The notes below the pieces were generated by a model. The model was not told the origin of the DNA, searched no databases, and worked only from the letters and a program-made list of their open reading frames with translations. A stretch of 44,044 bases of DNA from an uncultured Luminiphilus sp. (lineage in GTDB: Bacteria > Pseudomonadota > Gammaproteobacteria > Pseudomonadales > Halieaceae), in assembly GCA_905182485.1 (NCBI GenBank), contig CAJJBO010000016.1, positions 1 to 44,044 of the forward strand, read 5' to 3'. This document shows, piece after piece, positions 17,197 to 25,206 of the stretch (the first letter of the stretch is position 1; each line of letters begins with the position of its first letter). The translations under genes were made by a program, and so were the position numbers.

Positions 17197-18717
17197 ATGA
17201 ATCTCGGCCTTATTCCAGCGAAAACGGCGGCCCTCGACCCGACTCGAGAGGCGCTCATTGATATCCCTAACAACCGACGCATGAGTTTCGGTGAGCTAGA
17301 TCATCGTGTACAGCGCTTGGCCAACGGGTTCAGAGGCACGCTGGGGCTGGCGAAGGGTGATCGGGTCGCGATTCTCTCCAAAAACTGCATCCAATACATG
17401 GAGATTTTTTACGCCTGCGCTCGCTGCGGCCTCATTGCGCAACCGCTCAACTGGCGCTTGAGTGAACTCGAGATGGCGCGAATTTTACGCGACGGCGAGC
17501 CCAGTCTGCTGGTCGGCTCGGAGGAATATGCAACGCTGGTGGAAAGCCTTGCGAAGGAGGCAAGTATTCCGCACGCGCTCGTTTTCACCTCCGATGCCAG
17601 CGGTGATTATGAGCAACTGATCAGTGGCGCCGCTGCAGGCGCGGTGATCGGTGAGGACGAGGTCACCGGGTCAGATCCGGCATTGATTCTCTACACTGGC
17701 GGCACCACCGGAGAGTCCAAAGGGGCGCTGCACTCCCACCACTCCCTCTACATGGGCATGCTCAACCAATCGATTGCTGAGCGCATTGTGCCCACCGATG
17801 TTTACATGCTGACTGGGCAAATGTTCCACATACCGGTCGCTTTAGCGATGAACTACATGGCGCATGGCTGCCCCGTGGTCTTAATTAATTTTGACGCTCA
17901 ATTGGCTCTCGAAGTCATTGAGCAGGAAAAGGTGTCCGCCTTTTTAGGCATTACCACCATGATCAATTGGATGATGGCCGTTGAGGGGTTTGAGAATTAC
18001 GATTTAAGTAGCCTCCGTAACTTTCAATATGGCGGCGGGCCGATGCCACGCTCTGTGGTCGAAGCCGCTCTCGAGGCGTTCCCGTGCACGATGATTCAGG
18101 GATACGGGCAAACGGAAGGAATGACCATGATCTTTCTGTCACAGGAGGATCACCAGCACGCTATCGCCGGAGACCACCCCGAACGGTTGGGCTCCTGTGG
18201 ACGCGAGGGCTTTGTTTCTGAGATTCGCGTTGTCGACCCCGAAGGTCAGCCAGTACCGAAAGATGGTACCGCTCCCGGTGAAATCATCGTCCGCTCAGAG
18301 GCCAATATGCTCGGCTACTGGCGACGGCCCGATCTCACCGAGAAAACACTGCGCGATGGCTGGATGTGGACGGGGGACATTGCCGTTTGGGACGAACAAG
18401 GCTATGTCTTTATTGTCGATCGAGCCAAAGACATGATCATCTCAGGTGGCGAGAATATCTACAGCACGCAAGTGGAGGCGGCGATACACCAGCATTCAGC
18501 GGTCTTAGAATCAGCCGTATTTGGCGTGCCAGACGACGTGTGGGGAGAGGCCGTGAAAGCCGTTGTCGTACTCAAGCCCAACCAAACGGCGACTGAAGCA
18601 GAGATTATTGCCGAGGCCAGCAAGCATCTCGCGTCTTATCAAAAGCCCAAGTCGGTCGATTTCGTTGAAGCGTTGCCCAAAGCGCCGACCGGCAAAATAC
18701 TCAAACGAGAAATATAG
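17197..18717 (+). CDS. AMP-forming acyl-CoA synthetase (fatty-acid/steroid-acid CoA ligase type)
   Basis: 506 residues, intact. It activates a carboxylic acid to its CoA thioester through an acyl-AMP. ANL-family motifs are complete: ILYTGGTTGESKGALHS (A3, AMP binding), IQGYGQTEGM (A5), MWTGDIAVWDEQGYVFIVDR (A7/A8 hinge), ISGGENIYSTQVE and the catalytic Lys in KAPTGKILKREI (A10). SD sequence GAGGCG precedes the ATG. The neighbours (MaoC hydratases, thiolase-like aldolase, DUF35, Rieske oxygenase) suggest a bulky or branched acyl substrate such as a steroid or terpenoid side-chain acid rather than a plain fatty acid. That assignment is inference. Confidence 0.92.
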   Translation: MNLGLIPAKTAALDPTREALIDIPNNRRMSFGELDHRVQRLANGFRGTLGLAKGDRVAILSKNCIQYMEIFYACARCGLIAQPLNWRLSELEMARILRDGEPSLLVGSEEYATLVESLAKEASIPHALVFTSDASGDYEQLISGAAAGAVIGEDEVTGSDPALILYTGGTTGESKGALHSHHSLYMGMLNQSIAERIVPTDVYMLTGQMFHIPVALAMNYMAHGCPVVLINFDAQLALEVIEQEKVSAFLGITTMINWMMAVEGFENYDLSSLRNFQYGGGPMPRSVVEAALEAFPCTMIQGYGQTEGMTMIFLSQEDHQHAIAGDHPERLGSCGREGFVSEIRVVDPEGQPVPKDGTAPGEIIVRSEANMLGYWRRPDLTEKTLRDGWMWTGDIAVWDEQGYVFIVDRAKDMIISGGENIYSTQVEAAIHQHSAVLESAVFGVPDDVWGEAVKAVVVLKPNQTATEAEIIAEASKHLASYQKPKSVDFVEALPKAPTGKILKREI

Positions 18718-18743
18718 ACTGTTTGGTGAAAGTTCAGGAAAGA

Positions 18744-19199
18744 ATGACAGGCTTGCTTTCGACAGAGGTGCTGTCTCATATCGGCCGACAAACTGACCCT
18801 CAACGTGAAATCGTCACGCGCCGTGACATTCGCAAGTACGCCGTGGCGACGGGAAGCCGATTACAGAAATATCTGGACGGCGATGTAGCGCCCCCCCTGT
18901 TTCACCTGCATCTTTTTTGGGATGTCGTCCCCCTCGATACGCTGTCACCCGATGGCGTGTTTACCGACCGCTTACTGCCCAAGTTTCCACTAGAAAAAGC
19001 CATGGCAGGCGGTCTCGATATCCAGTATCACCAACCCATCAAACCGGGCGATTGGCTCACCGCCACACGCACTTTATCTAACATTTATGAAAAAGCTGGC
19101 CGCAGCGGTGCGCTTATTTTTTACGAAGTGATGATGGAAATCCGCAATGATGCCGGCGAGCTGGTCGTGAGCGAAAAAACAACGAGGATCCTGCGATGA
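18744..19199 (+). CDS. FAS1-like / MaoC N-terminal-type dehydratase subunit
   Basis: About 151 residues. It resembles the N-terminal half of MaoC-type enoyl-CoA hydratases (PF13452): TRRDIRKYAVATGS, APPLFHLHLFWD, FTDRLLPKFPL, MAGGLDIQYHQPIKPGDWLT and GALIFYEVMMEI. In steroid side-chain systems such halves pair with a separate catalytic MaoC half, as in ChsH1/ChsH2. I prefer the ATG at 18744, with AGGA just upstream; GTG at 18726 would add six residues. The stop overlaps the next start in an ATGA, consistent with equal synthesis of two subunits. Confidence 0.8.
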   Translation: MTGLLSTEVLSHIGRQTDPQREIVTRRDIRKYAVATGSRLQKYLDGDVAPPLFHLHLFWDVVPLDTLSPDGVFTDRLLPKFPLEKAMAGGLDIQYHQPIKPGDWLTATRTLSNIYEKAGRSGALIFYEVMMEIRNDAGELVVSEKTTRILR

Positions 19200-19603
19200 A
19201 TCCTGAACCGTCGATCGGGATGGCACTCCCGGAGCGTCATCATCATTGCGATGTCGTGCAACAAATGCTCTACAACGCGTCGCTGTGGAACGGCCATCGG
19301 ATTCACTTTGACATGCCTTACGCGACGGAGGTCGAGGGCTATCAAGGCTTAGTAGTAGCGGGTCCACTGCTGGGTGATTGGTTGCATCAGATCGTCGATG
19401 AATGGTTGGACGATGCCGGGATGATTACCGGCATCGAGTACTCCAATCGTGTTGCCGCCTTTGTCGGCGAGACGGTCACCGCCGGCGGCACCGTGACGCA
19501 ATATGATCCCAATAGTGGTGCGCTCACGCTAGAAGTATTTGTCAAAAATGACCGCGATGAGGTGCTGGCGCCCGGTATCATTACCGCCCAGCTGCAGCGT
19601 TGA
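19196..19603 (+). CDS. MaoC-type hot-dog enoyl-CoA hydratase subunit
   Basis: 135 residues of a single hot-dog fold. The hydratase-2 style core reads YNASLWNGHRIHFDMPYATE then EGYQGLVVAGPLLGDWL, with the Asp (FDMPYA) and His (HRIHFD) where the family carries its catalytic pair. The remainder, ITGIEYSNRVAAFVGETVTA, forms the C-terminal sheet. With the preceding protein it should form a heterodimeric enoyl-CoA hydratase that adds water to a 2-enoyl-CoA. It overlaps its partner by four bases and is followed ten bases later by the thiolase-like gene. Confidence 0.83.
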   Translation: MNPEPSIGMALPERHHHCDVVQQMLYNASLWNGHRIHFDMPYATEVEGYQGLVVAGPLLGDWLHQIVDEWLDDAGMITGIEYSNRVAAFVGETVTAGGTVTQYDPNSGALTLEVFVKNDRDEVLAPGIITAQLQR

Positions 19604-19613
19604 GTCAGGTCAC

Positions 19614-20792
19614 ATGAGATCGCAAGCATTGAGAGGTCAATACGCGCTTGTCGGCATGGCAGAAAGCGCCGTTGGCGTCGTCCCCGATAAAAGCCCACGT
19701 GAACTGTGTGTCGAAGTCACGCTCAACGCCGTCAAAGATGCGGGGCTCTCACTCGCCGATTGCGATGGACTAATAACCTGCAACGCTTTTGCCGAACCCA
19801 TCCTGTATCACGCTGAGGCGGTCGCCGAGTATCTCGGCTGGCAACCGCGGCATTGTGTGACCGTCAATACCGGCGGCGGCACCACCTTTATGGCCATCAA
19901 TATGGCGGTCGCCGCCATCGCTGCTGGCATGGCGGATACCATCGTGGTCGCCATGGCAGACAGCCTCCGCAGCTTCATGACACGTGACCAAGCCATGGTG
20001 GTCCAGTCGAGCTCGGGACACCCGCATTACGAACAGCCCTACGGCCCTACGGTACCGGCTTACTACGCTTTGATTGCTCGCGCCCACATGGATCGCTTTG
20101 GCACGACAGAGGCGCAGTTTGCAGAGGCGGCGGTCTCTTGCCGCGCGTGGGCGAATCAACACCCCAACGCACAAAAGCGAGAGCTGATTACCGTCGACGA
20201 TGTCTTACAGTCTCGTCCGATTGCTGACCCACTCAAAGTACTGGATTGCTCATTGGTGTCTGATGGTGGCGCCGCGGTCGTGATCACGCGCCGAGAGCGC
20301 GCCCAAGACGGACCCCACAAACCGATCTATGTGCTCGGCTATGGCGAAGGGCATGCCTATGAGCATATTAGCCAAGCCAAAGATTTGACCACCTCGGCAG
20401 CGGTCTTAGCTGGCGATGCCGCCTACGCTGCGGCGGGCCTCACACCGGATCAGATCGATCTCATGCAACTCTATGACTGCTTCACGCCGGCGCTGTTAAT
20501 TCAGCTCGAGGACCTTGGGTTCTGCCGCAAAGGGGAAGGCGGCGACTTCCTCGCCAGCGGTGTGACGCGCCCCGGAGGGTCCAAGCCACTCAATACCCAT
20601 GGCGGTATGCTGTCTCACTGCCACCCGGGCAATCCGGGCGCCATGTTTGGGCTGACTGAGGCCATGTTGCAAATGCGGGGAGCCGCGCAAGCACGCCAGC
20701 TTGCCGACATTCAAACCGCCCTCTGTCATGCCCAAGGCGGGATTATGTCGAGCCACGCCACGTTAATTCTCGGCGTGGAGGAGACACTATGA
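19614..20792 (+). CDS. SCPx thiolase-like protein lacking the nucleophilic Cys (Ltp2-type aldolase candidate)
   Basis: 392 residues, intact, of the lipid-transfer-protein/SCPx branch of the thiolase superfamily. The normal Cys nucleophile region is TVNTGGGTTFMA (about residues 83-94), with no Cys. The HDCF motif of SCPx thiolases is replaced by YDCF (Tyr287, in LMQLYDCFTPALL). The later region reads NTHGGMLSHCHPG. In Ltp2 aldolase of steroid side-chain degradation a Cys-less active site with catalytic Tyr performs a retro-aldol cleavage with a DUF35 partner; this protein is followed, in an ATGA overlap, by exactly such a partner. CAGG precedes the ATG at 19614. An inactive or scaffold thiolase homologue is the alternative. 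Confidence 0.85.
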   Translation: MRSQALRGQYALVGMAESAVGVVPDKSPRELCVEVTLNAVKDAGLSLADCDGLITCNAFAEPILYHAEAVAEYLGWQPRHCVTVNTGGGTTFMAINMAVAAIAAGMADTIVVAMADSLRSFMTRDQAMVVQSSSGHPHYEQPYGPTVPAYYALIARAHMDRFGTTEAQFAEAAVSCRAWANQHPNAQKRELITVDDVLQSRPIADPLKVLDCSLVSDGGAAVVITRRERAQDGPHKPIYVLGYGEGHAYEHISQAKDLTTSAAVLAGDAAYAAAGLTPDQIDLMQLYDCFTPALLIQLEDLGFCRKGEGGDFLASGVTRPGGSKPLNTHGGMLSHCHPGNPGAMFGLTEAMLQMRGAAQARQLADIQTALCHAQGGIMSSHATLILGVEETL

Positions 20793-21197
20793 GCCGACCA
20801 ACGCCGAACCCGACCCCCACGGAGCAGCCGTTTTATGATGCGCTGTCAACGCGGTGAGCTCCAATTGCAACACTGCAACCACTGCCAGCACGTGGTCTTT
20901 TACCCTCGCACTCACTGCGATGCCTGCCAGGGTGACTCGCTGTCCTGGCGACCGGCGAGCGGCAAGGGCGTCATTGCAACCTACACCGTGGTACGCAGAG
21001 GTGTCTCTGCCGATTTTCCAGCACCGTATATCATTGCGCTGATCGATCTTGCTGAGGGTCCTCGAATGATGAGCCAAATCATTGACGCAGAACCAGAAGC
21101 ACTCTCAAGCGGTTTGTCCGTCACCGTCGACTTTGAAAGCTGGTCCGATAGCATCACACTACCGGTGTTTCGCCTAGCAACAGGACGAACCCCGTAG
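20789..21197 (+). CDS. DUF35 OB-fold / Zn-ribbon acyl-CoA-associated protein, frameshifted
   Basis: About 136 residues when joined. A rubredoxin-like Zn ribbon with CNHCQ and CDACQ (four Cys) is followed by an OB fold (GKGVIATYTVVRRG, APYIIALIDLAEGPRMMSQI, VDFESWSD). The usual N-terminal lead (EQPFYDALS) is in the frame opened by the ATG at 20789. A one-base shift near 20855-20865 is needed to reach RGELQLQHC. DUF35 proteins bind thiolase-like partners; in ChsH2-Ltp2 the domain is essential for aldolase activity. The four-base overlap with the thiolase-like gene supports a complex. Confidence 0.82.
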
Positions 21198-21211
21198 AGC
21201 GAGAAGAGCCT

Positions 21212-22564
21212 ATGACTAATCGAATCATCCCCACTGCCATCCTCAACCCCGACGCCTCCCCCGAGAGCCTAGAAGCCAAGCAACCTGCCATCGACAATGG
21301 CGCCGAGATCTATGGCAAATCCGGGTACTTCAGTCATGAGCAAGTCGAGCAAGAATGGGAAAAGATCTGGACCGACAGTTGGCTGATCGCAGGGGTCAGC
21401 ACTGACCTCCCTAATGTCGGTGATTATTTTCTTTTTCGGGTGCGCAGCGAATCGCTGATCATCACGAAAACGGCGGAGGGGATCAAAGCCTTTTATAACG
21501 TTTGTCCCCATCGAGGCGCTCGCCTCATCACCGAGGAGCGCGGCAACAAAAAGGTCTTCGTCTGCCCTTTTCACCGCTGGACGTTTCGCAATTCTGGCGA
21601 TTTAGTGCGGATTACCGATGAAGATACCTTTGATCCCCGCGTCGTCGGCCACCGCCCAGGTTTGACTAAGGTGGCCTGCGAAACCCATGCTGGATTGATC
21701 TTTATCAGCATGGCCGACGACCCACCCCCGCTAGCAGACGTCATTGGCCTGCCCGAGGGATACCTCGAGAACTACCAAATCGATAAAATGCGCGTCGTGC
21801 GACATGTACGCAGCGAATGGGGCTCAAACTGGAAAGTAGGGGTTGAGGCTTTTTATGAGAGCTACCACCTCCACGCAGTGCACCCAGAAACGCGGGGGGT
21901 CATGGGCGACCTCAACGTGCAATACGATCTTTACCCGCATGGCGCCAGCCGCATGATTGTGCCGCTGGGACAGCCCAGTCCGCGACAAGCCGACCAAACG
22001 ACGGTCAGTGAGGGCCTCCAATGGATGCTGCAAGAGTCTGGCGTTGACCCCGCCACCTTTGAAGGCAGCGCCGGAGACGTTCGTGCTGCGATTCAGCAAG
22101 CGAAGCGCGATCGGTCGAGTCGCTTAAATTTAGGCTACGACCGCTTTGCTGATGGACAACTTTCCGATAGCTGGGCCACCGGCATTTTCCCTAACGTACA
22201 AATCGGCTGCCATCCTGAGGCCATTTTTTTGATGCGCTTCATGCCTCATGAAACCGATCCCGAACGGTTCTGGTATGACACCATGACGCTGCTCTTCCCG
22301 GTCAACGATCCGGATTATTGTCCCCCAGGCTGGATGGGCCTGCCCGAGGGCACCGACGCGACAGGCGCCGTGCGCCCCGAGACAGAGACCTTCCTCCTGA
22401 ACGAAGACCCTGGTCTGGGCTTAGTGCTCAATCAAGACGCCGACTTTCTCCCCTCAGTGCAAGAAGGGATGCGCAGCAAAGCCTTCAAGGGCCAGCTATG
22501 GGGCGAGCAAGAACAGCGTCTCCGGCATTTCCACGTTGAGCTCGAGCGGCGATTGGGGCACTAA
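21212..22564 (+). CDS. Rieske non-haem iron oxygenase, alpha subunit
   Basis: 450 residues, intact. The Rieske [2Fe-2S] motif is C98-x-H100-x17-C118-x2-H121 (NVCPHRGARL ... VCPFHRW). The mononuclear iron site reads EAFYESYHLHAVH, with His219 and His224. The bridging position between subunits (Asp in naphthalene dioxygenase) is Glu216, as in the carnitine oxygenase CntA. A C-terminal QDADF may give the third iron ligand. It would hydroxylate or demethylate the operon's substrate with O2 and electrons from a reductase; no ferredoxin or reductase is encoded in the window. AGAAGAG precedes the ATG. It is the last gene of the ligase operon, 14 bases after DUF35. Confidence 0.92.
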   Translation: MTNRIIPTAILNPDASPESLEAKQPAIDNGAEIYGKSGYFSHEQVEQEWEKIWTDSWLIAGVSTDLPNVGDYFLFRVRSESLIITKTAEGIKAFYNVCPHRGARLITEERGNKKVFVCPFHRWTFRNSGDLVRITDEDTFDPRVVGHRPGLTKVACETHAGLIFISMADDPPPLADVIGLPEGYLENYQIDKMRVVRHVRSEWGSNWKVGVEAFYESYHLHAVHPETRGVMGDLNVQYDLYPHGASRMIVPLGQPSPRQADQTTVSEGLQWMLQESGVDPATFEGSAGDVRAAIQQAKRDRSSRLNLGYDRFADGQLSDSWATGIFPNVQIGCHPEAIFLMRFMPHETDPERFWYDTMTLLFPVNDPDYCPPGWMGLPEGTDATGAVRPETETFLLNEDPGLGLVLNQDADFLPSVQEGMRSKAFKGQLWGEQEQRLRHFHVELERRLGH

Positions 22565-22928
22565 TCGGAAGCGGTATGCGCGACGGCCCGCAAATGGTCG
22601 TAAAGGGCGCTTCTGCGTTCCCGGCAAAATGCCTCGCGATGCCACCTACTATTGCGGCCTCGCCAAGCCGCGGACACTTGCGCACCCTCGACAACAGAGC
22701 CCTTGGAAGACTTACGCGCTCGACCCCCGCGGCACCTGTTATCGCGCGACGATCCAAACAAATAAAAAGCCGCTAGAAACCACTGTAAAATTAATAACTT
22801 ATTAAAAATCAGTATTTTAAAAATTAATCCTGCATGCCATTGTTGCCAACTCAGTGCGCGTCGCACCTGCCCCCCTCTAAGGCAAACTGTGTATACTTTC
22901 CGGCCGCAAGCCCGGTGAGGAAAATAAA
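22565..22928. other. Gap between Rieske gene and aldehyde dehydrogenase
   Basis: No certain gene. On the minus strand, 22561-22740 encodes a protein-like tail (REAFCRERRSALYDHLRAV) that could be the end of a lost or frameshifted gene, but no start or domain could be found. From about 22775 to 22835 the sequence turns AT-rich. A TATACT box at 22892-22897 and GTGAGG before the ATG belong to the dehydrogenase gene. Confidence 0.4.
22892..22897 (+). promoter_or_regulatory. Possible -10 box for the aldehyde dehydrogenase gene
   Basis: TATACT lies 31 bases before the ATG at 22929. No good -35 hexamer stands at 16-18 bases, so the promoter may need an activator. GAGG at 22917-22920 is the ribosome site. 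Confidence 0.35.
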
Positions 22929-24386
22929 ATGAATGCCCCACAACAAGTCGCTGTCAGTCCCGATACTGAAATCAAGATGCAAGACGCGCTCAAAGCGCAG
23001 CAAGCGAGCTATTTACAAGAGGGATACGTCTCGGCCGAGACGCGCATCGATCGTATCAACCGAGCCATTGATGTCTTGGTCCGCCATGCCGACCGCATCA
23101 GTGACGCGATTGACAAGGACTTTGCTGGCAGACCTCACCAAATTAACCTGATGACCGATGTCGCAGCCTCCATTGGCTCGATGAAGCACTGCCGCAAGCA
23201 TCTCAAAAAGTGGATGAAAGCAGAGAAGCGGCCGTCTACCTTCCCTTTGGGTTTGCTGGGAGGGCGCTCTAGGATTCACTACCAACCCAAAGGGGTTGTT
23301 GGGATCGTCGCGCCATGGAACTTTCCTGTCGCCATGATTTTTCAGCCCTTAGCCGGTGCGTTGGCCGCGGGTAATCGCGCCATGATTAAGCCATCCGAAT
23401 TTACCCCTGAAACGTCGAAAGTCGTTGCGGAAATCATTGCTGAAGCCTTTGACCCGACTGAGGTCACTACTTTCACGGGCGGGCCTGAAGTGGGACAGGC
23501 TTTCACTTCACTCCCTTTTGATCACATGATCTTCACTGGCGCGACCAATATCGCGCGCCATGTGCTGACTGCAGCAGCGCGTAATTTGGTACCGGTCACT
23601 TTAGAGCTCGGCGGCAAGTCTCCTGTTGTGCTGTCTCGCAGCGCCGATCTTGAACAGGCCATTGAGCGCATCATGGTGGGTAAGACCCTGAACGCGGGGC
23701 AGATCTGTTTGGCACCCGATTATGTTTTGGTCCCCGAAGAACAGCTGGAAGAAGTGATTCGCATTGCCACCGCAACCGTGGCCAATATGTATCCCAGCCT
23801 GCTGAACAATGAGCAATATACTTCTGTCGTGAATGAGCGTCACCACACTCGCCTGAGTTCGTATGTTGCCGATGCCGAGCAACGTGGCTGCCGCGTGATT
23901 CCCATTAATCCTGCCAACGAAGATTTCAGTGCGGGAACCCACAAGATCCCCCCCACGCTGGTCATCGCACCCGAGAACGAAGCGCTGTGCATGGAAGAAG
24001 AGATCTTTGGACCGCTGCTTCCAATCCGCACTTACTCGCAGTTTGAGGAAACAATTGACCACATTAACAATGGGCCACGTCCCCTTGCTGCCTATTACTT
24101 CGGCAGTGACAAGAGCGAAGAGGAAGCGATTCTGCATCGCACAACTTCCGGCGGCGTTTGCATTAATGACGTGATCTTTCACATCGCGCAGGAAGACATG
24201 CCCTTTGGCGGCATTGGCCCCTCAGGCATGGGCTCGTATCATGGGGTTGAGGGATTCAAGACCTTTAGTCACGCTAAATCAGTTTACAGTCAGTCGCTGA
24301 AATTTAATGTGGCTAAACTCGGCGGCCTCCTGCCACCCTATGGCAAAACGACGGAGAAGAATATTAAGGCCCAGATCAAGCGTTGA
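22929..24386 (+). CDS. Coniferyl-aldehyde-dehydrogenase-type ALDH
   Basis: 485 residues, intact. It oxidises an aldehyde to the acid with NAD(P)+. Catalytic residues are visible: N131 in APWNFPVAM, E226 in LELGGKSP and C260 in NAGQICLAPDY, with EEEIFGPLLP and the C-terminal MPFGGIGPSGMGSYHG. The overall style (short N-terminus, RKHLKKWMK, C-terminal LLPPYGK) matches the CalB/coniferyl aldehyde dehydrogenase and AlkH-like class, which also takes medium-chain aldehydes. It has its own promoter region and ends 72 bases before a perfect terminator. It may supply the acid for the ligase operon, but this is inference. Confidence 0.9.
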   Translation: MNAPQQVAVSPDTEIKMQDALKAQQASYLQEGYVSAETRIDRINRAIDVLVRHADRISDAIDKDFAGRPHQINLMTDVAASIGSMKHCRKHLKKWMKAEKRPSTFPLGLLGGRSRIHYQPKGVVGIVAPWNFPVAMIFQPLAGALAAGNRAMIKPSEFTPETSKVVAEIIAEAFDPTEVTTFTGGPEVGQAFTSLPFDHMIFTGATNIARHVLTAAARNLVPVTLELGGKSPVVLSRSADLEQAIERIMVGKTLNAGQICLAPDYVLVPEEQLEEVIRIATATVANMYPSLLNNEQYTSVVNERHHTRLSSYVADAEQRGCRVIPINPANEDFSAGTHKIPPTLVIAPENEALCMEEEIFGPLLPIRTYSQFEETIDHINNGPRPLAAYYFGSDKSEEEAILHRTTSGGVCINDVIFHIAQEDMPFGGIGPSGMGSYHGVEGFKTFSHAKSVYSQSLKFNVAKLGGLLPPYGKTTEKNIKAQIKR

Positions 24387-24458
24387 GCCGGTCTTAGTAA
24401 GGCACCCTTGTAAGGCATATGGGGCACCTTTGTACGCTGCATGACGCCAACTAAAAGC

Positions 24459-24490
24459 ATAAAAAACCCGGCAAACGCCGGGTTTTTTAT
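24459..24490. terminator. Perfect bidirectional terminator
   Basis: Fourteen-base perfect arms (AT, six A, CCCGGC and its complement) around an AAAC loop, with A- and T-runs on either side. It ends the ALDH gene on the plus strand and the small secreted protein gene on the minus strand, which converge here. Confidence 0.95.
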
Positions 24491-24500
24491 GAGCTTCGCG

Positions 24501-24926
24501 TTATTTCAGAATATACGCTTTCACCCGTAATTCCTCGGTAAGAGGGTTAAACTCAATGACGTCTAGGTTCATCGTGTTGTCAGTGATGCTCACCACGTTG
24601 CGCATAATGACCACACCATCGACTAGCTCCCAAAAACCTTGGAATCGCCCAGAGGCGACACCCGCTTCGGTAAATCCACGACCTTGCCCATCCACCGTGC
24701 CACCGCTGCGATCTGCATTGTAAGACAAGTGATACGTGACATAGACCTTGCCGTATCCCTCCATATCACCCTGCGCACTGATCGCCGTCGTTTCCTGCCC
24801 CAATGTGACCGAAGTCACCGTCATCGGGGCATCTGGCTGACGCTTCTCAAGACCCAGCTCCCCGTGTCCATCGGCCAAGACCAGTGGTGCAACACAACAA
24901 AAAAATGCCATTACCCATTGCTTCAT
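24501..24926 (-). CDS. Secreted hypothetical protein
   Basis: 141 residues with a signal peptide (MKQWVMAFFCCVAPLVLADG, cleavage probably after VLA). The mature domain has repeated beta-strand character: YGKVYVTYHLSYNADRSG, GQGRGFTEAGVASGRFQGFW, IMRNVVSITD and NLDVIEFNPL. It resembles small calycin- or AOC-barrel-like proteins, which is a fold guess only. AGGGGAAT precedes the ATG. It is monocistronic, with the terminator just downstream. No enzyme motif was seen. Confidence 0.65.
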   Translation of the reverse strand: MKQWVMAFFCCVAPLVLADGHGELGLEKRQPDAPMTVTSVTLGQETTAISAQGDMEGYGKVYVTYHLSYNADRSGGTVDGQGRGFTEAGVASGRFQGFWELVDGVVIMRNVVSITDNTMNLDVIEFNPLTEELRVKAYILK

Positions 24927-25159
24927 AACGATTCCCCTTAATGTAAAAAAAATGTCGCAGCAGTCCTTTCTGCAATAACCCTATTCCGTTGACATCACCA
25001 TACAGAGCGCCACAAAAAAAGCATCTATCCATGAAAGGTAGCTGTAGACATCATGAACATTGAGGCGGTCGCAAAAACATCGTCTGGCTTGCATTCAATT
25101 AAGTGGACCACAGGACCGGGTTATGGATTACCATCTCCCTATGTGCTCTGACAGCCCCG

Positions 25160-25204
25160 CCCTTTATCGCCCCACCCTTTATCGCCCCACCCTCTATCGC
25201 CCCT
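25160..25204. repeat. Three-copy 15-bp tandem repeat before/at the start of the LssY_C lipoprotein
   Basis: Three units of CCCTTTATCGCCCCA; the third carries two substitutions. The period is five codons and would read LYRPT if translation began upstream. The probable ATG (25207) lies immediately after the array. Confidence 0.9.
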
Positions 25205-25206
25205 TC

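Noticed and set aside
23601..24182. 193-codon minus-strand open frame within the aldehyde dehydrogenase
   Set aside because: Antisense to a complete ALDH with all catalytic residues; length is explained by codon bias.
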